64,000 nt of DNA from Paraburkholderia xenovorans LB400 (lineage in GTDB: Bacteria > Pseudomonadota > Gammaproteobacteria > Burkholderiales > Burkholderiaceae), in NCBI RefSeq assembly GCF_000013645.1, contig NC_007951.1:1674001-1738000 (forward strand), given 5' to 3'. Positions 9,618-18,658 of the stretch are shown piece after piece. Under the pieces are notes generated by a model. It worked only from the letters and a program-made list of their open reading frames with translations. It was not told the DNA's origin and did no database searches. The position numbers were made by a program, and so were the translations under genes. Positions within the stretch are counted from its first letter, which is position 1. Every line of letters begins with the position of its first letter.

Positions 9618-10751
9618 ATGAGTTTTCGCCGACTTTCTTTGCTCGCCATGTCGGGCGCTTGCGTGGTGGCCGCCGCCTGTGCGCCGGCTGTGTTTGCTGC
9701 TTCGGCTGCCGCGCCGGCGAACGCCGCCACGGCCAGCGAGGCCGGTGTGACCGGCCTGGCCTCTTTGCCCGCCTCGGCTGCGACCCGTGCCGTTGGCGAG
9801 GCCGGTCCGGCCTACGGTCCCGAGTTGCAGGGCTTCGACTATCCGGCGCCGCTCGGGCAGTACGATTTCACCTCTCAAGGGGTGGCGCTGCATATGGCGT
9901 ACATGGACATCAAGCCGGCGCATGCGAATGGCCGCACAGCGGTGTTGCTGCACGGCAAGAACTTCTGCGCGGCAACGTGGGAGACCACCATTCATCAGCT
10001 GAGCGAGGCGGGCTATCGCGTGATCGCGCCCGACCAGATCGGCTTTTGCAAATCGAGCAAGCCCGAGCACTATCAGTACAGCTTTCAACAGCTGGCGCGC
10101 AATACGCACGCGCTGCTGCAATCGCTCGGCGTGACCGACGCGACCGTGATCGGCCACTCCACGGGCGGCATGCTGGCGATCCGTTACGCGCTGATGTATC
10201 CGCACGAGACGCAGCAACTGGTGCTGGTCAACCCGATCGGTCTGGAGGACTGGAAGGCGAAGGGCGTGCCCTCGCTTTCCGTGGACCAGTGGTATGAGCG
10301 CGAACTGAAGACGACCGCCGACGGTATTCGTCGCTACGAGCAGTCCACCTATTACGCGGGGCAGTGGCGTGCGGATTACGAACCGTGGGTGCAGATGCTG
10401 GCGGGCATGTACCGCGGTCCGGGCAAACAGATCGTCGCGTGGAATTCGGCGCTGCTGTACGACATGATCTACACGCAGCCGGTTGTTTATGAACTCGGTC
10501 AACTGAGCATGCCGACGCTGCTGCTGATCGGCCAGAAGGACACCACCGCGATCGGCAAGGATGCGGCGCCGCCGGAGGTGCGCGCCAAGATCGGGCATTA
10601 TCCGGAGTTGGGTCGCGCGGCCGCGAAGGCGATTCCGCATGCGACGCTGGTCGAGTTTGCCGACCTGGGACATGCGCCGCAGATGCAGGATCCGCAGGCG
10701 TTTCATAAGGCGCTGCTGGAAGGACTGGCGATGATACCGGCGAATCGGTGA
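9618..10751 (+). CDS. Exported alpha/beta-hydrolase
   Basis: A 377-residue alpha/beta-hydrolase with a Sec-type signal peptide (MSFRRLSLLAMSGACVVAA..., Ala-rich cleavage region near residue 28) and a low-complexity Ala linker to about residue 65. The hydrolase fold follows: oxyanion segment LLHGKNF, nucleophile elbow GHSTGG with Ser181, and His352 in LGHAPQM; the acid is probably the Asp in LIGQKDTT. It is expected to be a periplasmic esterase or related hydrolase with unknown substrate. The start is the first ATG giving a signal peptide, although its ribosome-binding site is weak. A shared hairpin separates it from the convergent monooxygenase gene. Confidence 0.85.
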   Translation: MSFRRLSLLAMSGACVVAAACAPAVFAASAAAPANAATASEAGVTGLASLPASAATRAVGEAGPAYGPELQGFDYPAPLGQYDFTSQGVALHMAYMDIKPAHANGRTAVLLHGKNFCAATWETTIHQLSEAGYRVIAPDQIGFCKSSKPEHYQYSFQQLARNTHALLQSLGVTDATVIGHSTGGMLAIRYALMYPHETQQLVLVNPIGLEDWKAKGVPSLSVDQWYERELKTTADGIRRYEQSTYYAGQWRADYEPWVQMLAGMYRGPGKQIVAWNSALLYDMIYTQPVVYELGQLSMPTLLLIGQKDTTAIGKDAAPPEVRAKIGHYPELGRAAAKAIPHATLVEFADLGHAPQMQDPQAFHKALLEGLAMIPANR

Positions 10752-10782
10752 TGCGATAAACGGCTGAGCTCTCCGAACGACA

Positions 10783-10810
10783 AAAGGGGCGGCTCAGCGG
10801 CCGTCCCTTT
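10783..10810. terminator. Bidirectional terminator hairpin
   Basis: AAAGGG-GCGGC pairs with GCCGT-CCCTTT (11 bp including one G-U) around a 6-nt loop, between two convergent genes. On the minus strand the stem is followed by TTTTG, so it works best as the terminator of the flavin monooxygenase gene. Confidence 0.7.
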
Positions 10811-10828
10811 CCACATTCGTCAACGCGC

Positions 10829-11824
10829 TTAACAACCCGCCGCCAACTCCTCACGCACTTGCGCACCGATCTCAAACGACCGCAGCCGCGCCTTGTGATC
10901 GTAGATCTGCGCGGTGAGCATCAATTCGTCCGCGCCGGTTTGATCGATGATCGACTTCAATGCCTCGCGCACCGCGTGACGGTCGCCCAGCGCCGTGCAG
11001 GCGAGCGAGTGCGCCACGTTGTTCAATTCCATTTCCGACGCCTCGAGCCGCTCAACCGGCGGCTGCAGCTGACCCGGCGTGCCGCGCCGCAGATTGATGA
11101 ACTGCTGTTGCAGCGAGGTGAATAGACGTTGCGCTTCTTCGTTGGTATCCGCGGCGAACAGGTTGACGCCGACCATCGCATACGGTTTGTCGAGCGCGGC
11201 CGACGGACGGAATTGCGCGCGATACATTTGCAGCGCGGTGAGCATGTAATCCGGCGCGAAATGCGACGCGAACGCGAACGGCAGGCCGAGCGCCGCGGCG
11301 AGCTGCGCGCTGAAGAGCGACGAGCCGAGCAGCCACAGCGGCACGTTCAGACCCGCGCCCGGCACCGCGCGAATCCGCTGGCCCGGCACCGGTTCGGCGA
11401 AATAACGCTGCAATTCGACCACGTCGTCGGGAAACGAGTCCGCGCTGTTTTGCAGATCGCGGCGCAACGCGCGGGCGGTGCTCTGATCCGTGCCGGGCGC
11501 GCGGCCGAGGCCCAGGTCGATCCGGTCGGGGTAAAGCGAGGCGAGCGTGCCGAACTGTTCCGCGATCACGAGCGGCGCGTGGTTCGGCAGCATGATGCCG
11601 CCCGAGCCGACGCGGATTTTTTTCGTGCCGCCCGCGACGTAGCCGATCACCACCGAGGTCGCCGCGCTGGCAATGCCCGTCATGTTGTGATGTTCCGCCA
11701 GCCAGAAGCGCCGGTAATTCCAGTTTTCCGCGTGCTGGGCGAGGTCGAGCGTATTCCTGAACGCGTCTGCCGGCGTGGCGCCCGCGGTGACCGGCGAGAG
11801 GTCGAGGACTGAAAAGGGGATCAT
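10829..11824 (-). CDS. Luciferase-like (LLM class) flavin-dependent monooxygenase
   Basis: A 331-residue bacterial-luciferase-fold enzyme of the MsnO8/YhbW-like subgroup, starting [12 protein letters not shown] at 11824. Motifs: the flavin-site segment [35 protein letters not shown], and [10 protein letters not shown], which is typical of this subgroup. Such enzymes use reduced FMN and oxygen; the substrate here is unknown. The length is normal for single-domain LLM proteins. It is divergent from the rhodanese gene across about 520 bases, and codes alone on its strand, so no partner flavin reductase is seen. Confidence 0.9.
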   Translation of the reverse strand: MIPFSVLDLSPVTAGATPADAFRNTLDLAQHAENWNYRRFWLAEHHNMTGIASAATSVVIGYVAGGTKKIRVGSGGIMLPNHAPLVIAEQFGTLASLYPDRIDLGLGRAPGTDQSTARALRRDLQNSADSFPDDVVELQRYFAEPVPGQRIRAVPGAGLNVPLWLLGSSLFSAQLAAALGLPFAFASHFAPDYMLTALQMYRAQFRPSAALDKPYAMVGVNLFAADTNEEAQRLFTSLQQQFINLRRGTPGQLQPPVERLEASEMELNNVAHSLACTALGDRHAVREALKSIIDQTGADELMLTAQIYDHKARLRSFEIGAQVREELAAGC

Positions 11825-12342
11825 TGTCTGTTCACTTGTTGTTTCGGGCGCTTGCGCGCGATGGGGCATTCTCGCAAAGGTTCTGCTTTTCTGCTGACGG
11901 CGCCGCGATGTCCACGTCAACGAGAGGGAGTTTGTGCGCGCGCATGAGGACGCGGGCTTCGACCGGAGCCTGTCGCAGGGCATGCATTCCGTTGAGCGAT
12001 GCCCGGTTCCACGCCGTCTGGCGTCTGAGCGGCCTGCCGCGTGGCGCGAAAATTGCTCGACACTACCGTATCGGCGGAGACGGCGTAGCGCGGAAAACGG
12101 CGCGGCAAAACGGCTCGACGCCGGCGCGGCGGATGCGCTGCCTGCGGGCATCGGCGATATTCATCGCGTGAGTAACGCTTTTGGTGACCGTACGTCGATC
12201 GGCATTCACGTATACGGTGCAAATATCGGTGCGGCGAATTGGTCCGTTCATGCGGGCGGCGCCGCGCGGAAACTTTTATCTCCGGCCGCGCGAACGACGT
12301 GTTGCCGAATATCTGGAATGTTGTGAAGGAGTCCCCGATCTC
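11825..12342. other. Divergent intergenic region with a possible operator
   Basis: About 520 bases between the flavin monooxygenase (minus) and the rhodanese gene (plus). No gene is convincing, although a frame in phase with the rhodanese gene opens at 12181. An inverted repeat ACCGTA (12187-12192) ... TACGGT (12213-12218) could be a regulator site or part of a promoter region. Confidence 0.45.
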
Positions 12343-13944
12343 ATGAGTTTCGTTCAGGCATTTCGTACCCGATCATTCGAAGATGTGCGCTACGCGCTGC
12401 TCGAGCACGAGGAAATCGCGCTCGTCGACGTGCGCGAGGAAGATCTCCACGCCCGCAGTCATCCGCTTTTTGCCGTCAATCTGCCGCTCTCGCGGCTCGA
12501 ACTCGACGTGCCCGTGCGTTTGCCGCGCCAGGCCGTGCCGATCGTGGTGTTCGACGCCGGGGAAGGGTTCGCCGAGCGCGCCGCGCGCCGTTTGAGCGAA
12601 CTGGGCTATACCGACGTCGCCCTGCTCGAAGGTGGTTTGCAAGGCTGGCGCGAAGCCGGCGGCGAGTTGTTCCAGGACGTCAACGTGCCGGGCAAGGCGT
12701 TCGGCGAGCTGGTGGAAAGCGAGCGCCACACGCCGTCGCTCGCCGCATCGCAAGTGCAGGCGCTGCTCGATCATGAAGCCGACGTGGTGGTGCTCGACGC
12801 CCGCCGCTTCGACGAATATCAGACCATGAATATTCCCGGCAGCGTCAGCGTGCCCGGCGCCGAGCTGGTTCTGCGCGCGCGCCAGCTCGCGCCGGACCCG
12901 GCGACGCGGATCATCGTCAATTGCGCGGGACGCACGCGCAGCATCATCGGCGCGCAGTCGCTGATCAACGCGGGCGTGCCGAATCCGGTGGCGGCGCTGC
13001 GTAACGGCACGATCGGCTGGACGCTGGCCGGTCAGGCGCTCGCGCACGGCAGTTCGCGCCGCTTCGACGCGGTGGTCGACGATCAGCTCCGTCTGGCCGC
13101 TGCCGATTCCGCGCGCGCGGTGGCCGATCGCGCCAGGGTGGGCCGCACCTCGCGCGACGAAGCGCGCCGCTGGGCTGGCGAAGCGGTCCGCACCGTGTAT
13201 CGCTTCGACGTGCGCACGCCCGAAGAATACGAAGCGGGTCACGTGCCGGGTTTTCGCAGCGCACCGGGCGGCCAGCTCGTGCAGGAAACCGATATGTTCG
13301 CGCCGGTACACGGCGCGCGCGTGATCCTCGCGGACAACGACGGCGTGCGCGCCAACATGACCGCGTCGTGGCTCGCGCAGATGAATATCGACGTCTATGT
13401 CGTGGATGGTTTGACGGCTGCGGACTTCGGCGAAAAAGGCGCGGCGCCCGCTGCCCGTCATGCGCCCACGCCACCGGACGTCGATGAGATTTCTCCGGCC
13501 GGGCTGCTCACGCTGCTGCAGTCGCCGGGCACTGCCGTGCTCGATTTCACCGACAGCGCGAACTACGTGAAGCGCCATATTCCCGGCGCGTGGTTCGTGA
13601 TTCGCGGCGAACTCGAAAAGGCGTTGCTCAAGCTGCCGGATGCGCAGCGTTACGTGCTTACCGGCGGCAGCAATCCGCTCGCGCGCTTCGCCGCACCCGA
13701 GGTCGCGGCGTTGACCGGCAAGCCGGTGCAGGTGCTGGGCGGCGGCACGGCGGCCTGGATCGAAGCCGGCCTGCCGGTCGAGAGCGGCGAGACGCGCCTC
13801 GCGTCGCCGCGCATCGACCGTTACCGGCGTCCTTACGAGGGCACGGATAACGCGCGTGATGCGATGACTGCCTATCTGGAGTGGGAGCACGGTCTCGTCG
13901 CACAGCTTGGGCGCGACGGTACGCACGGGTTTCGCGTGATCTGA
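12343..13944 (+). CDS. Multi-domain rhodanese-related sulfurtransferase
   Basis: A 533-residue cytoplasmic protein built from four rhodanese-like modules: about residues 1-120, 130-235, 285-380 and 390-500. Only the second keeps a catalytic-loop cysteine (Cys194 in NCAGRTRS). The equivalent loops of the others read FDAGEG, LADNDG and LTGGSN, so they are probably non-catalytic. The start at 12343 follows an AAGGAG Shine-Dalgarno and begins directly with the first module. The enzyme would move sulfane sulfur from a donor such as thiosulfate to an acceptor thiol. It is a single-gene unit divergent from the flavin monooxygenase. Confidence 0.88.
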   Translation: MSFVQAFRTRSFEDVRYALLEHEEIALVDVREEDLHARSHPLFAVNLPLSRLELDVPVRLPRQAVPIVVFDAGEGFAERAARRLSELGYTDVALLEGGLQGWREAGGELFQDVNVPGKAFGELVESERHTPSLAASQVQALLDHEADVVVLDARRFDEYQTMNIPGSVSVPGAELVLRARQLAPDPATRIIVNCAGRTRSIIGAQSLINAGVPNPVAALRNGTIGWTLAGQALAHGSSRRFDAVVDDQLRLAAADSARAVADRARVGRTSRDEARRWAGEAVRTVYRFDVRTPEEYEAGHVPGFRSAPGGQLVQETDMFAPVHGARVILADNDGVRANMTASWLAQMNIDVYVVDGLTAADFGEKGAAPAARHAPTPPDVDEISPAGLLTLLQSPGTAVLDFTDSANYVKRHIPGAWFVIRGELEKALLKLPDAQRYVLTGGSNPLARFAAPEVAALTGKPVQVLGGGTAAWIEAGLPVESGETRLASPRIDRYRRPYEGTDNARDAMTAYLEWEHGLVAQLGRDGTHGFRVI

Positions 13945-14039
13945 ACTGCTCGTGCGAGACGGTTGCGACTTCGGCGGCCGCGTGAAGCCGCAGCCGCCAT
14001 GACGAATCATCTGCCGATTCGGTGTAAACGCGCTCTCGT

Positions 14040-14294
14040 CTAAATCCGCCAATCCGTTTAGATTAGCTGCACTTGGAAGGCTTATCGAGGGACCAGGGCG
14101 GCCAATCAAGCAGCGGTTTGCCATTCCGGCGACAGCGCGAGGTGAACAGCCAAGGTTGCTCACCGCTTCGTCCGGGACCAGACCGCTGCGCGTCGTCCGC
14201 GTGCTTTGTTTTCAGGCGGCCGCAGGGCCGCTCTCACTTTCCCGGTTGACCGTATCGACCGACCTGGCGACGCTTTGCACAGCGTCGCCTTTTT
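14040..14294 (+). ncRNA. Candidate untranslated transcript ending in an intrinsic terminator
   Basis: The gap between the rhodanese gene and the lipoprotein gene holds no credible reading frame but ends in a near-perfect terminator. Upstream are an inverted repeat TCTAAA...TTTAGA (14039-14062) that may overlap a promoter, a hairpin GGTGA...TCACC (14141-14164) and a repeated 8-mer GGGACCAG (14089 and 14174). A terminator 320 bases past the rhodanese stop suggests either a long 3' UTR or a separate small RNA. The boundaries given are approximate. Confidence 0.35.
14266..14294 (+). terminator. Strong intrinsic terminator
   Basis: GGCGACGCT pairs perfectly with AGCGTCGCC (9 bp) around the 6-nt loop TTGCAC, followed at once by TTTTT on the plus strand. 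This is the clearest Rho-independent terminator in the left half of the window. Confidence 0.85.
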
Positions 14295-14519
14295 GCTTGC
14301 AGCGACGGTTTTTCATCTGGTTCGCCACCTGGCCTCGCGCCGTCACCGCATCTACCTCTGCGTTCGTTACCTCCGCATCCGCATCCGCCGCGCCGTACGC
14401 CGGCGCACACCGCCGCGCCGCGCCCGCTCGCGGTTTTGCCCGTGCGCGGTTATCCTGTAGTAGACACTACACAACAGGATGCGGGCCTTCGCGGCCTGCA
14501 TCCGTACAGGAAATCTGCT

Positions 14520-15071
14520 GTGAGCCTGAAATTGCTGACTGTCGCCATGCTGGCCGGATGCGTTGCATTGACCGCTTGCGACGACCAACAGAGCGACCGC
14601 GCCGTGCAAAAACTCAAGGAATTGTTCAACGCCGTCAAACCGGATGCTTTATTGCTCAAGGACATGACGCCGGGCGTCACGACCGAAGCGCAGATCCGCG
14701 GCCAGATGGGCAAGCCGGAAACCGAGCGCACCTTCACCGACGGCTCGAAACGCTTCGAATATCCGCGTGGCCCGCAAGGCCTGAATACGTACATGGTCGA
14801 TATCGACCGCGACGGTAAATTGCAGGCCATCACCCAGGTGCTGACGGCGGCCAACTTCGCGAAGATCCGCATCGGCATGAGCGAGGACGAAGTGCGCCGC
14901 CTGCTCGGCAAGCCCGGCCAGGTCGCGGTGTTTCCGCTCAAGCCGGAGACCGTGTGGAGCTGGAAGTGGCGCGAAGGCGGCGTGACCGAAGAAGGGATCT
15001 TCAACGTGCATTTCGACCAGTTTCAGAAGGTGTACACGACATCGCGCTCCGACGTGAATCGTGGGCGATAG
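14520..15071 (+). CDS. BamE/SmpA-like outer-membrane lipoprotein
   Basis: A 183-residue protein. The GTG start at 14520 has AGGAAA six bases upstream and gives a lipoprotein signal (SLKLLTVAMLAGCVALTAC, lipobox Cys near residue 21). Two copies of the SmpA/BamE helix pattern are visible: MTPGVTTEAQIRGQMGKPE and IRIGMSEDEVRRLLGKPG. BamE-family lipoproteins help assemble outer-membrane beta-barrels, but this tandem-repeat version is probably a paralogue rather than the core BamE. It is followed 22 bases later by the patatin-like gene and preceded by a hairpin GATGCGGGCC-ttcgc-GGCCTGCATC-like leader at about 14478-14502. Confidence 0.8.
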   Translation: MSLKLLTVAMLAGCVALTACDDQQSDRAVQKLKELFNAVKPDALLLKDMTPGVTTEAQIRGQMGKPETERTFTDGSKRFEYPRGPQGLNTYMVDIDRDGKLQAITQVLTAANFAKIRIGMSEDEVRRLLGKPGQVAVFPLKPETVWSWKWREGGVTEEGIFNVHFDQFQKVYTTSRSDVNRGR

Positions 15072-15093
15072 AAGATAGAAAGCGGGGAAGAAG

Positions 15094-16047
15094 ATGATAC
15101 GTCGACGTCGATACAGCCGGATCGGGCTGGTGTTGGGGGGCGGCGCCGCGCGCGGCTGGGCGCATATCGGCGCGATTCGCGCGCTGCACGATGCGGGCAT
15201 CCGGCCCGACGTGGTCTGCGGCACGTCGATCGGCGCACTGGTGGGCGCGGTTTACGCGAACGGCGACCTGGACTGGCTCGAAGAGTGGGTCTCGCGGCTC
15301 ACGTGGCAGACGGTCGTGCGCCTGCTCGATCTGCGCCTCTCGGGCGGCCTGCTCGGCGGGCGCAAGGTGATCCAGCTGTTCGCCGACAAGTTCAACGGCC
15401 GTTCGATCGCCCAGTTGAACATGCCGTTCGCGGCGGTCGCCACCGAACTCGATTCGGGCCGTGAAAGCTGGTTGCAGGACGGCAGCGTGGTCGAGGCGGT
15501 GCGCGCTTCGATCGCGATTCCCGGCATTTTCACGCCGGTGTGGCACAACGGCGTCTGGCTCGTGGACGGCGGCCTGAGCAACCCGGTGCCGGTTTCGGTG
15601 GCTCGCGGCATGCGCGCGGACTGCGTGATCGCCGTGGATCTGAACAACGACATTCTGAATGGCCGCGATTTCGGCGGCGCGGTGGTCGATACGCCGGCCA
15701 TCGATCCGGCCGTGCCGCAGGCAATCGCGCTGCGCCGCAACGGCAAGCCCTGGCCGCGCTGGCTCGCGCCCGCCGAAGGGCGCGCCACCGACGACGTGCG
15801 CGTGCCGCCCGCGCCGAGCGCACGCGTGCCGTCCATGCTCAGTTCGATCGCGCAGAGTATCGACATCATGCAGGTGCGGATCACGCGCAGCCGTCTGGCG
15901 GGCGAACCGGCGGACATCCTGATCCAGCCGCGCCTGGGCGGCATGGGAATTTTCGACTTTCACCGCGCGGCGCCAGCCATCGAGGAAGGGCGCGCGGCGG
16001 TGGAGCAGATGCTGCCGGCCATTCGGGCACGCCTGGGCATCGATTAG
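15094..16047 (+). CDS. Patatin-like phospholipase (RssA/NTE family)
   Basis: A 317-residue patatin-fold acyl hydrolase. The oxyanion-hole motif LGGGAARGWAHIG, nucleophile GTSIGALVG (Ser near residue 51) and catalytic aspartate in VDGGLSNPVPV form the Ser-Asp dyad. The family hydrolyses acyl esters of phospholipids or lysophospholipids; RssA itself is the closest model. No signal peptide or membrane segment is obvious. The gene starts 22 bases after the lipoprotein stop, so the two are probably co-transcribed, consistent with a shared envelope role. Confidence 0.9.
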   Translation: MIRRRRYSRIGLVLGGGAARGWAHIGAIRALHDAGIRPDVVCGTSIGALVGAVYANGDLDWLEEWVSRLTWQTVVRLLDLRLSGGLLGGRKVIQLFADKFNGRSIAQLNMPFAAVATELDSGRESWLQDGSVVEAVRASIAIPGIFTPVWHNGVWLVDGGLSNPVPVSVARGMRADCVIAVDLNNDILNGRDFGGAVVDTPAIDPAVPQAIALRRNGKPWPRWLAPAEGRATDDVRVPPAPSARVPSMLSSIAQSIDIMQVRITRSRLAGEPADILIQPRLGGMGIFDFHRAAPAIEEGRAAVEQMLPAIRARLGID

Positions 16048-16262
16048 GGCGTTCCAGGCGCCCGCCGTCTATCGAAAAAGCGACCCGAAACTTGCTAAAT
16101 CGCGGCGGCGCTCGCCATGCGCCTGCCGCCTTGCAAGTCCGATTCCCCCGCAAAACCAAGTCCTGCAAGCCACGCACAGGGCCAAAGCATGCTCTGCTGC
16201 ATCGCAGCAAAGCTCCCGCGCGCCTTTGAGAATTTAATTTTCGCCTGCGAGACTCCGCGCCA

Positions 16263-16310
16263 TGCCGGACGGGTGGGGCGGACACACACACAAGCCGACG
16301 CCGTCCGGCA
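16263..16310. promoter_or_regulatory. 10-bp inverted repeat upstream of the arginine transport operon
   Basis: TGCCGGACGG (16263-16272) and CCGTCCGGCA (16301-16310) are perfect complements separated by 28 bases that include a (CA)n run. The repeat ends 30 bases before the probable permease start. It may be an operator or a leader RNA hairpin. The gap 16048-16340 holds no other feature I can support. Confidence 0.5.
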
Positions 16311-16340
16311 CATCGTCAAACAACCTGGATGGAGACACGC

Positions 16341-17030
16341 GTGTTCCTATATGGCTTTGGTCCGGTGCTGCTGGCCGGCACGATCCAGACGATCGAGCTG
16401 TCCGTCCTGTCGCTCGTGGCCGCCGTGCTGCTCGGCCTCGCGGGCGCGGCGGCGAAACTCTCGTTCAGTCGCCCGCTGCGCGCAATCGCCACCGGCTACA
16501 CGACGCTGATCCGCTCGGTGCCCGACCTCGTGCTAATGCTGCTGCTGTTCTACAGCATCCAGATCGCGGTGAACGATCTCACCGACGCGCTGAATCTGCC
16601 GCAGTTCGATATCGATCCGTTCGTGGCCGGCGTGCTGACGCTCGGCTTCATTTACGGCGCGTACTTCACCGAGACGTTCCGCGGCGCGTTTCTGGCCGTG
16701 CCGCGTGGCCAGCTCGAAGCGGGCAGCGCGTACGGCATGAGCGGCGCGCGCGTGTTCACGCGCATCCTGTTTCCGCAGATGATGCGCTTCGCGCTGCCGG
16801 GCATCGGCAACAACTGGCAGGTGCTGGTGAAGGCCACCGCGCTGGTGTCGATCATCGGTCTCGCCGACGTGGTCAAAGCCGCGCAGGACGCCGGCAAAAG
16901 CACCTTCAACATGTTCTTCTTCATCCTGATCGCCGCGCTGATCTATCTGGCTATCACCACCGTGTCGAATCTCGTGCTGATCTGGCTGGAAAAGCGCTAT
17001 TCGACCGGCGTGCGGCACGCGGAGCTCTGA
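16341..17030 (+). CDS. Basic amino acid ABC transporter permease (HisQ/AotQ-like)
   Basis: A 229-residue inner-membrane subunit of a polar amino acid importer. GTG at 16341 is preferred because GGAGA lies five bases upstream and homologues begin near FLYGFGPVLLAGT; ATG at 16329 is the alternative. About five membrane helices are visible, with the permease EAA loop (ESGSAYGMSGARVF-like; EAGSAYGMSG... about residues 130-150) that docks to the ATPase. It works with the next permease, the ATPase and the binding protein encoded beyond the ast genes. Position beside the arginine pathway makes arginine/ornithine the likely substrate. Confidence 0.9.
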   Translation: MFLYGFGPVLLAGTIQTIELSVLSLVAAVLLGLAGAAAKLSFSRPLRAIATGYTTLIRSVPDLVLMLLLFYSIQIAVNDLTDALNLPQFDIDPFVAGVLTLGFIYGAYFTETFRGAFLAVPRGQLEAGSAYGMSGARVFTRILFPQMMRFALPGIGNNWQVLVKATALVSIIGLADVVKAAQDAGKSTFNMFFFILIAALIYLAITTVSNLVLIWLEKRYSTGVRHAEL

Positions 17031-17034
17031 GACC

Positions 17035-17748
17035 ATGATCGATATTCTCAATCAGTTCTGGCGCGCGTTCCTCTACTGGGACGGCCAGCGCATGTCGGGT
17101 CTCGCGGTCACGCTGTGGCTGCTGGTGGCATCGGTCGGGATCGGCTTCTGCGCGGCGATTCCGCTGGCGGTGGCGCGGGTGTCGAAGAAGCGCTGGCTCT
17201 CCACGCCCGTGCGTCTTTACACTTACGTGTTTCGCGGCACGCCGCTGTACGTGCAACTGCTGCTGATCTATACCGGCATGTACAGCCTCGAATTCGTGCG
17301 CTCGCATCAATTGCTGGACGCGTTTTTCCGCAGCGGTTTTCACTGCGCGATTCTCGCTTTCGCACTGAACACCTGCGCGTACACCACGGAGATTTTCGCC
17401 GGCGCGATCCGTTCGACCTCGCACGGCGAAGTGGAGGCGGCGCGCGCCTACGGCATGAGCGGGTTCACGATGTACCGCCGCATTGTGATACCGTCCGCGC
17501 TGCGCCGGGCCTTGCCGTTGTACAGTAACGAAGTGATCCTGATGCTGCACGCCACCACGGTCGCCTTCACGGCCACGGTGCCGGACATCCTGAAAGTGGC
17601 GCGCGACGCGAATTCGGCCACTTACCAGTCGTTCGACGCGTTCGGCCTCGCGGCGCTGATTTACCTGGTGGTGTCGTTCGCGCTGGTGGCGCTGTTTCGC
17701 CGCGCGGAGCGTCATTGGCTGGGATATCTCGCGGTGCGCACGCATTGA
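17035..17748 (+). CDS. Basic amino acid ABC transporter permease (HisM/AotM-like)
   Basis: A 237-residue second permease of the same importer, starting four bases after the stop of the first. It has about five membrane helices, the segment YVFRGTPLYVQLLLIY characteristic of HisM, and an EAA loop EVEAARAYGMSGF. It forms the heterodimeric membrane channel with the HisQ-like partner. Translational coupling is likely from the short spacing. Confidence 0.92.
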   Translation: MIDILNQFWRAFLYWDGQRMSGLAVTLWLLVASVGIGFCAAIPLAVARVSKKRWLSTPVRLYTYVFRGTPLYVQLLLIYTGMYSLEFVRSHQLLDAFFRSGFHCAILAFALNTCAYTTEIFAGAIRSTSHGEVEAARAYGMSGFTMYRRIVIPSALRRALPLYSNEVILMLHATTVAFTATVPDILKVARDANSATYQSFDAFGLAALIYLVVSFALVALFRRAERHWLGYLAVRTH

Positions 17749-17829
17749 AACGCGCCGTGCTGGCAGTGGGCGGCGGTTTGCGTGGGCGCCGTCATGAAGA
17801 TTGATCCGTATTTTCAAAGGGAGAGCATC

Positions 17830-18621
17830 TTGCTCCACACGACTCAAACCGAAGCTTGCAAGCTCGCCGTACAGGACATCCACAAGCGCTACGGCGACAA
17901 CGAAGTGCTCAAGGGCGTGTCGCTCAACGCGAACAAGGGCGACGTGATCAGCATCATCGGTGCGAGCGGGTCGGGCAAGAGCACCTTCCTGCGCTGCATC
18001 AATTTTCTCGAACGGCCCAATGCCGGGCAGATCGTCGTGGACGGCGAAGCGGTGAAGACGAAAACCGATCGCGCCGGCAATCTCGAAGTCGCGGATCACA
18101 AGCAGTTGCAGCGCATCCGCACGAAGCTCGCAATGGTGTTCCAGCACTTCAACCTGTGGGCGCACATGAACGTGATCGAGAACATCGTCGAAGCGCCGAT
18201 TCATGTGCTCGGCCTGCCGCGTCGCGAAGCGGAAGAGCGCGCGCGTGAGTACCTGGAGAAGGTTGGCCTCGCGCCGCGCCTCGAAAAACAGTATCCGTCG
18301 CATCTGTCGGGCGGTCAGCAGCAGCGCGTGGCGATTGCCCGCGCGCTCGCCATGAACCCCGACGTGATGCTGTTCGACGAGCCGACTTCGGCACTCGACC
18401 CCGAACTGGTCGGTGAAGTGCTGAAGGTCATGCAGAAGCTCGCCGAAGAAGGCCGCACCATGATCGTCGTCACGCACGAAATGGGTTTCGCGCGCAACGT
18501 GTCGAACCATGTGATGTTCCTGCATCAAGGCCGCACCGAAGAAGAGGGCTTGCCCGCGGAGGTCCTGAGCGCGCCGCGCAGCGAACGGCTCAAGCAGTTC
18601 CTGTCCGGCAGCCTGAAGTAA
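17830..18621 (+). CDS. Amino acid ABC transporter ATP-binding protein (HisP/AotP-like)
   Basis: A 263-residue ATPase that powers the importer. Walker A is GASGSGKST, the signature LSGGQQQR, Walker B VMLFDEP and the switch histidine in VVTHEMGF. The frame opens at 17782, but a TTG at 17830 has AGGGAGAG just upstream and fits the usual HisP N-terminus (LHTTQ... [13 protein letters not shown]), so I chose it; ATG 17794 is the alternative. It is the third gene of the transporter operon and is followed 37 bases later by the AraC-type regulator. Confidence 0.92.
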   Translation: MLHTTQTEACKLAVQDIHKRYGDNEVLKGVSLNANKGDVISIIGASGSGKSTFLRCINFLERPNAGQIVVDGEAVKTKTDRAGNLEVADHKQLQRIRTKLAMVFQHFNLWAHMNVIENIVEAPIHVLGLPRREAEERAREYLEKVGLAPRLEKQYPSHLSGGQQQRVAIARALAMNPDVMLFDEPTSALDPELVGEVLKVMQKLAEEGRTMIVVTHEMGFARNVSNHVMFLHQGRTEEEGLPAEVLSAPRSERLKQFLSGSLK

Positions 18622-18658
18622 CGCGCGGCTCGCGCCGCAGCGTTTGATCCCGTCAGCG

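Noticed and set aside
12181..12342. Extending the rhodanese protein upstream to 12181
   Set aside because: The extra codons are Arg-rich with no homology, whereas 12343 has a good ribosome-binding site and starts directly at the first rhodanese module.
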